The notes under the pieces: model-generated
Seen by the model: only the letters and a program-made list of their open reading frames with translations
Told to the model about the DNA's origin: nothing
Databases searched by the model: none
Assembly: GCA_964370295.1 (NCBI GenBank)
Contig: CAYJIR010000027.1
Span: 1 to 29,759, forward strand
DNA length: 29,759 nucleotides
Source: JAAYCI01 sp964370295
GTDB lineage: Bacteria; Bacillota; Clostridia; Oscillospirales; Ruminococcaceae
Direction of reading: 5' to 3'
Translations under genes and position numbers: made by a program
Part shown: in pieces, positions 24,941-29,759 of the stretch
How positions within the stretch are numbered: the stretch's first letter is position 1
Layout: the number at the start of each line of letters is the position of its first letter

Positions 24941-25470
24941 TAAAAAAATTATACAAAACCAATAAACCGTTGATACAGCCTTATTTCGTGTCACGTTGGG
25001 TGTCTTTAGGGTATGGTATTGTAACAATAAGTTGAATAGACATGGCTATATGTGCCCTTTTCCACTGTTTTTGGAAGAAAAACCCCATAGCACATTTGTG
25101 TCTGGGCCAAAAATGGGGCTTTCTGGCCATAAAATTAGTATTCTTTTATTTGTTTTAAAAAATGGCACAACAACACTCAAAGTTACACGATGTAACCGAG
25201 TTGCACTATATTTCACTTATAGTAAATTATTGATATTTGGCTAACAAAACGGTATTTTTGCCGTAAAAATATGTGAAATCTCAAAAAAACCCCCGTTTTT
25301 AGCCCAAAAAAAAGGCCCATGTAACCGCCATGTAACCTTCATGTGATATAATAGGGCAAATCCAAACAAGAACAACAGTTTGAGATTGGGGTTTTGAGGT
25401 TCACTTGCCTCACAAAGTTATACAGTTTCTTTTTAACGAAAGGAACAAAAGAATAAAGGAGGAAACACGA
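24941..25470. other. Long AT-rich control region before the surface protein gene
   Basis: About 530 bases with no credible gene. It contains five TGTAAC half-sites, a perfect palindrome TATTGTAACAATA (25017-25029), a second GTTACACGATGTAAC (25182-25196), a pseudoknot-capable segment (25083-25128), a small hairpin (ACGG...CCGT near 25248-25263) and the promoter region with 11-bp repeats (25317-25352). One 82-codon frame at 24996-25244 lacks a ribosome binding site and family resemblance. Confidence 0.55.
25317..25352 (+). promoter_or_regulatory. Promoter with three 11-bp direct repeats
   Basis: CCATGTAACCG (25317-25327), CCATGTAACCT (25328-25338) and a weaker TCATGTGATAT (25339-25349) run head to tail at one helical turn each. 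They run into a perfect TATAAT (25347-25352). The -35 position reads ACCGCC, far from consensus, so the promoter probably needs an activator bound at the repeats, as for OmpR/PhoB-class regulators. The leader to the ATG is about 110 nt and holds a small hairpin (TGAGG/CCTCA, about 25395-25413). Confidence 0.6.
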
Positions 25471-28400
25471 ATGAAAAGAATGTCACCGAAATTGAAAAGA
25501 GTTTTAAGTGGTTTGATGGCAATGATATTTTTGCTAAGCTTACCGCTTACAGCGCTTGGCACTGGTGCACCTGTCACACCTGTGACGGGGGAGCAATCAG
25601 GGCTTCCGCCAACACCTGAAGAGCAAGCTGCCGCCGAGGCTGCTGCCGCAGCGCAAGCCGAAGCAGAGCGCCTTGCCGCAGAGCAAGCTGCCGCCGAGGC
25701 TGCTGCCGCAGCGCAAGCTGAAGCAGAGCGCCTTGCCGCAGAGCAAGCCGCCGCAGCGCAAGCTGCCGCCGAGGCTGCTGCCGCGGAAGAGGAGAGAGCT
25801 GCATCGGAAGCCGCCGCCGCAAGCCAAGCGGCCGCTGATGCCAACCAAGCCGCAACAGACACACAAGCTGCCGCACAGCAAGCCGCCGCTGCTGCTTCTG
25901 CCGCTGCCGAGGCTGCGCGCAACGCAGCAGAGGAAGCCAGAGCCGCCGCAGAGGCTGCCGCCGCAGAGGCCGCTGCCGCTGCCGAGGCTGCAGATGCAGC
26001 CGTAGGCCCGGCACGAGCTGCCGCAGACGCTGCACAAGCTGCCGCCGATGCCGCCGCACAAGCTGCCACAACAGCAGAAGCAAAAGCAAGCGAGGCTGCA
26101 CAACAAGCACAAGTTGCAACCACAGCTGCCGAAACAGGCGATGTGGCCGCCGCCACTACTGCCGCCACGGCTGCCCAAACGGCACAAGGCCAGGCAGAAA
26201 CTGCGGCAAACACAGCCAGGGCAGAATCTATGGAAGCTGCCGCCGATGCGATAGAAGCACAAAACTTGGCCGACGAAGCACAGGGGCATTTGGACGATGC
26301 CAACTCGGCCGCACAAGAAGCCGGTGCAGAGCTGCCCATGGTTTTCTCATCACGTTTTGGTGATTATGATGGCATGCAAGGCGACAAATACCTCTATTAC
26401 ATTAACTTTACCAACATTGGTAATGTGCCGGCTTCAACAGAAACCGAGGTACCCTTCTATACAGGGGATACGCTTCAATACCCGGAAAATGGCGTGAATG
26501 GTGTGTCTGTGCAGCAATTGCAGGCAGCCGGATATGAGTTTGAGGGTTGGAAAGTATATGACTGGAATAATAATCTTTTGGGTCAATTTGACGGCGTTGG
26601 CGTTTTCACAGACTATTTTAACGCCACAGACTTTGTGATTTCAGAAGAGAATCCCACCCCTAGAACCGTTAAATTGGAAGCAATTTATACGGAAGTGGAT
26701 GCAAGTGATTACACCGTAAAATATATGTACAATGGTGCAACCGACGAAGACCCTGCCACAGAGGCCTATCCTGCCCAAACGGTGCAATTGGCAACAGGTG
26801 GTAGCGAAACGATTACCTTCCCCGAGATTTCCGGTACTTTCGACAGAGTTGAGGGCATCGTAGAGGGGGGCAGTGCAGTTCTCTCCGCAGACAATAAAAG
26901 TGTAACCTTTACCGGAAACGGCACAGATGCAGCTGTGACGGTGTACTTTACGCGCCCTGCAGACGGTGCTGAAGTGGAATACACCATTCAATATTTGTTT
27001 GAAAATGCAAATGACACAGAATTTGCCGAAGATGCAAGCTTGGTGCCGGCAGGAGCACCCGCAGAAGGAATCAATACCGCAGGCACAATGGTGCATCCAA
27101 GTGATATTGCCAATAGCATTGGCGCCATCGAGGGATTCACTTTTGACACAAGCAGTGCGAGTGTTACCCTGCAAGCAGAAGGTGTCGAGAATGTGGTGAA
27201 GGTGCAATACAAACGCAATGTATACCACATGTCTTTTGATATTGGCGTTGGCGCCACAGTGGGCGGCGAAAATTTCGTGAGCACCATTGAGGCAAAGCAT
27301 GGCGCAACCATAACCCCGCCAACCGCAACACCGGAGCGTCTTATTGGTGGCGACGACCAATATCGTGGTGAGGAGTATGACTTTGACGGCTACACCGCCA
27401 CTGTGAACGGAACCGAAACCACGGGCATTATGCCAAATGCACTTCCCACCACCATGCCTGCAGAGGACAGACACTATGTAGCTGCATGGTCAACAGATGA
27501 AACCTCTGAGTATTTAGTGGCGTTTTGGGTGGAAAAACCAAATGTATATCCAGGTCAATCGCTGCAAGATGTGGCTGGCCAATACCAAAACACCGATAAC
27601 TACATGTATGTTACAACCCAAAGGATGGAGAATTTCAGAGATGGTGGTTTTCTTTTTGGGACATGGTATCGTTTTGAAGAACCCATCGACCGGCCTTTGA
27701 GCAAAGCGGCCATCACAGAGGCAGTTGACTATTATGACAGCACAATCTTAGGGAATTTCTACCCGGATTATGACCAGTGGTGGACAGATGCACAGAATTT
27801 CACGGTGAATTCTGACGGAACCACGGTGGTGAACGTATACTTCCCAAGACAGTTGTATACATTGAACTTTAGTTATGGAAATCGTACATTGAAGTTCTTG
27901 CAGAACACCGGGGTTTCTGGTGTTCCAACAGGAGAATTTGCACCCGGCACATACAACATAAAGGCAAAGTTTGAACAAAACATCGAAGCAGTCTGGCCGG
28001 CCCATGCAATGGCACAATTTACAAACGGAGACCGTCCAGATGGGTGGACAGCGCCGTCAAATAATAGTGGCAGAACGATAATGCAAAGCAAACGATATAC
28101 GTTGACAAGCGATTTAATACCAAATAGTGGCACTTCTCAAACAGTAAGTTTGTATGGAACTGACAATGATAGCACGGCGTTAAGATATTATATTGAGCCG
28201 TATGAAGGCCAAACAGGAGAAACAGACCCCAATGCACCCAATGATTATAGTACCTATATCCTAGAAGCTGCTTATAGCGAAAATGCTTCGAGAAATACTT
28301 ATAATCCCAAGACCATAGAAGGCCTGACTGCAAAAGGTACAAGAGGGAATTCCTCCGATGGGTATCGTTTTTATTACTCCCGCAATAAATTCGACCTTGT

Positions 28401-29759
28401 TTACAACCTAAACGGTGGCCAATTCAATGGCCAAAATAGTGTCACACCAAGTTCTTTGGGGATTGCTCGTGACAACTTCGACGACATCCCCTTTGGGCAA
28501 CCGATAGAAGATTACGAGCCGGTAGCCTCGAAAATGTATAAAGAAGGCTACACCTTTGGTGGCTGGTTCTACGATCCAAACCTGACCGACCCGGTGGATT
28601 GGGAAGGTCTTACCATGCCCAACAGAGAAGGAACCACCTTAGAGCTCCATGCCAAATGGATTGGCCCTGGCATCACCTTTGATGTGAATGGTGGCGTGTT
28701 TACACAGCTGGACCAAAACGGAGACGTGGTGGTTGTGGAGGGTAAAACAACCCATTTTGTAGAGCAAAAAGAAGGCAAAGCCATCTATAGCCTAGAGGGC
28801 TATGGCGTGCAATACGACGACCATATCTTCGATGGCTGGTATAACGAAGATGGAGTGCGCCATGTGTTTGGCACACAAATCGACGGAAATATCACCCTCA
28901 CTGCAAAGTGGATTGCCCAAACAAGCTCGGAGTCAGCCACATTCACCGTAACCCATACCTTGGTGGATGAGAACAACGAAGCAACTGCGTATACTTTTAG
29001 CGAAGAGCTTACTTATCCCAAGGGTTCAGAGGTTCCTTTGTCGCCTTTTGTCACCTCCGATTTGATGGGCAAAGGCTGGCCAAGCGGCGTTTATTCGGTG
29101 GCAAGTAGGCCAACAAACCCAACAGCCGAGAATGGTGCAACCTACGCATTCACCTACACAATAACACCGGCAGACCAGTTGTATCAATATCAGGTTCGAT
29201 ATGTAGATGAAAATAATGTGGATATCACACCTCTACCGGCGAATACTACTACAAGCCTGATTACAGGAAGACAAATTGCGCAAATCACTTCCGTACATAT
29301 CAATGGATATAGCCTTGCAGAAGGCACGGAAGCCGATCCAAACCCGGGAAAAATTTCATTGACAGGCGTGCTTGGCGAAGTGGTCACGCATACCTTCCGC
29401 TACCAATCTGTTGATTTTGAGGGTAGCTACATTGTGCGGTTCGTTGACGCAAACGGCGACCCAATTGCAGATGCATCCGATGTTACCGTAACAGGTGCAG
29501 ACAGCAGATGGACCAATGCCACAGTGCAAGCGATTAAAGATAATTCAGACGTTCAGGCACAGCTTGCAGCGCTTAAAGTCACGGGCTACACGGTGGACGG
29601 TGAAGAGGCTGTGTATGAAGCTCCCGCTTTCCCAACAGCCGACACACCGATTGGCCAAGGCAATGTGGTTTTTGTCACCCTAACAAAAGCCAGCGTAGCG
29701 GTAGAATATAATGTGGTGATTGTAGAAGACGGAAATACACTGTTTGACACAGGCGCAAT
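25471..29759 (+). CDS. Large secreted surface protein (adhesin-like), partial at right edge
   Basis: Open for 1429 codons with no stop before the window ends. ATG at 25471 has AAAGGAGG 8 nt upstream. Residues 1-30 are a signal peptide (MKRMSPKLKR, a hydrophobic core, then a likely ALG cleavage site). Residues about 48-288 are an Ala/Glu/Gln-rich stretch with few breaks, probably a long helix or coiled coil. Then come beta-rich modules: at 974-1064 (FDLVYNLNGG to HAKWI) and 1067-1148 (GITFDVNGG to TAKWI) are clear InlB/Listeria-Bacteroides-type repeats. At about 1157-1230, 1238-1312 and 1318-1409 are MucBP-like modules (QVRYVDENN, IVRFVDANG). Earlier modules (DYTVKYMYNG, EYTIQYLFEN) look related. 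The cell-wall anchor, presumably C-terminal, is out of view. Binding target unknown. Confidence 0.9.
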   Translation, partial: MKRMSPKLKRVLSGLMAMIFLLSLPLTALGTGAPVTPVTGEQSGLPPTPEEQAAAEAAAAAQAEAERLAAEQAAAEAAAAAQAEAERLAAEQAAAAQAAAEAAAAEEERAASEAAAASQAAADANQAATDTQAAAQQAAAAASAAAEAARNAAEEARAAAEAAAAEAAAAAEAADAAVGPARAAADAAQAAADAAAQAATTAEAKASEAAQQAQVATTAAETGDVAAATTAATAAQTAQGQAETAANTARAESMEAAADAIEAQNLADEAQGHLDDANSAAQEAGAELPMVFSSRFGDYDGMQGDKYLYYINFTNIGNVPASTETEVPFYTGDTLQYPENGVNGVSVQQLQAAGYEFEGWKVYDWNNNLLGQFDGVGVFTDYFNATDFVISEENPTPRTVKLEAIYTEVDASDYTVKYMYNGATDEDPATEAYPAQTVQLATGGSETITFPEISGTFDRVEGIVEGGSAVLSADNKSVTFTGNGTDAAVTVYFTRPADGAEVEYTIQYLFENANDTEFAEDASLVPAGAPAEGINTAGTMVHPSDIANSIGAIEGFTFDTSSASVTLQAEGVENVVKVQYKRNVYHMSFDIGVGATVGGENFVSTIEAKHGATITPPTATPERLIGGDDQYRGEEYDFDGYTATVNGTETTGIMPNALPTTMPAEDRHYVAAWSTDETSEYLVAFWVEKPNVYPGQSLQDVAGQYQNTDNYMYVTTQRMENFRDGGFLFGTWYRFEEPIDRPLSKAAITEAVDYYDSTILGNFYPDYDQWWTDAQNFTVNSDGTTVVNVYFPRQLYTLNFSYGNRTLKFLQNTGVSGVPTGEFAPGTYNIKAKFEQNIEAVWPAHAMAQFTNGDRPDGWTAPSNNSGRTIMQSKRYTLTSDLIPNSGTSQTVSLYGTDNDSTALRYYIEPYEGQTGETDPNAPNDYSTYILEAAYSENASRNTYNPKTIEGLTAKGTRGNSSDGYRFYYSRNKFDLVYNLNGGQFNGQNSVTPSSLGIARDNFDDIPFGQPIEDYEPVASKMYKEGYTFGGWFYDPNLTDPVDWEGLTMPNREGTTLELHAKWIGPGITFDVNGGVFTQLDQNGDVVVVEGKTTHFVEQKEGKAIYSLEGYGVQYDDHIFDGWYNEDGVRHVFGTQIDGNITLTAKWIAQTSSESATFTVTHTLVDENNEATAYTFSEELTYPKGSEVPLSPFVTSDLMGKGWPSGVYSVASRPTNPTAENGATYAFTYTITPADQLYQYQVRYVDENNVDITPLPANTTTSLITGRQIAQITSVHINGYSLAEGTEADPNPGKISLTGVLGEVVTHTFRYQSVDFEGSYIVRFVDANGDPIADASDVTVTGADSRWTNATVQAIKDNSDVQAQLAALKVTGYTVDGEEAVYEAPAFPTADTPIGQGNVVFVTLTKASVAVEYNVVIVEDGNTLFDTGA
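25621..25740 (+). repeat. 60-bp tandem repeat in the Ala-rich stalk
   Basis: Two direct copies of 60 bp (25621-25680 and 25681-25740) differ by a single base (C to T at the matching position 25659/25719) and encode identical 20-residue units rich in Ala, Glu and Gln. A third, shortened copy begins at 25741. The near identity at silent sites points to recent duplication. Confidence 0.95.
28390..28914 (+). repeat. Two InlB-type (Listeria-Bacteroides) protein repeats
   Basis: Two adjacent modules (28390-28662 and 28669-28914) share the pattern NGG, then GY/F-DGW (FGGWFYD, FDGWYNE), then AKWI. They differ at DNA level, so they are old domain repeats, not a recent duplication. In Listeria InlB and many gut Firmicute adhesins such modules form the stalk. 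Confidence 0.85.

Noticed and set aside
24996..25244. 82-aa frame in the control region
   Set aside because: No ribosome binding site, TTG start, no family resemblance, and it runs through palindromes and AT-rich sequence.
25410..26339. Long minus-strand frames (309, 239 and 181 aa) opposite the Ala-rich region
   Set aside because: They arise because repeated GCN codons leave all other frames free of stops. The products are low-complexity, with no ribosome binding site, and the plus-strand frame has a signal peptide and continues far beyond.
26641..27474. 277-aa minus-strand frame inside the surface protein gene
   Set aside because: It is Cys/His/Gly-rich without domain resemblance and lies opposite a clearly coding frame with modular repeats.

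Overview
The window reads as chromosomal DNA of a low-to-moderate GC Firmicute, most likely of class Clostridia. Supporting signs are a T-box riboswitch on valS, strong purine-rich ribosome binding sites, GTG and TTG starts, sigma-A-type promoters, DUF951 and DUF436 (YwlG-type) genes, an Rrf2-cysK pair, and a large secreted surface protein with InlB-type repeats. This lineage call is an inference; there is no rRNA in the window to settle it. No tRNA, CRISPR array, insertion sequence or prophage gene was recognised.

Layout. (1) 1-3260: valS on the minus strand, with a 19-bp hairpin downstream and a T-box leader and promoter upstream. (2) 3300-8480: a plus-strand run from one promoter, DUF951 - prfA - sua5/tsaC-type gene - coaE - lipoprotein lytic transglycosylase - M18 aminopeptidase, with gaps of 1-23 nt or overlaps, closed by a terminator. 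(3) 8666-12743, minus strand: cysK behind an Rrf2 regulator, a coiled-coil/double zinc-ribbon protein, and an orphan PTS enzyme I homologue with its own terminator and promoter. (4) 12818-19844, plus strand: two ABC exporter half-transporters with complementary degenerate ATP sites, a COG3199 ATP-NAD kinase-like gene, then a CASTOR/POLLUX-type ion channel with its own promoter. (5) 19867-22426: a DUF436 gene (minus) divergent from a HAD hydrolase and prfB (plus). (6) 22804-24821, minus strand: a membrane-anchored 3D-domain protein and alanine racemase. (7) 24822-29759: a 650-bp regulatory gap followed by a very large surface protein that runs off the right edge.

How the genes work together. 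Much of the window is translation housekeeping (valS, prfA, prfB, sua5) and cell-envelope work (lytic transglycosylase, 3D protein, alanine racemase, surface protein). Cysteine synthesis sits next to a probable sulfur or Fe-S sensing regulator. The ABC pair looks like a heterodimeric exporter with one catalytic and one degenerate ATP site.

Most noteworthy points: the enzyme I homologue keeps the phospho-acceptor His188 and Cys502 but has Ala431 and His454 where E. coli EI has Glu431 and Asn454; the surface protein has an Ala-rich stalk of about 240 residues with an exact-length 60-bp tandem DNA repeat; and the control region of that gene has a cluster of TGTAAC half-sites, including a perfect palindrome and 11-bp-phased direct repeats next to the -10 box.
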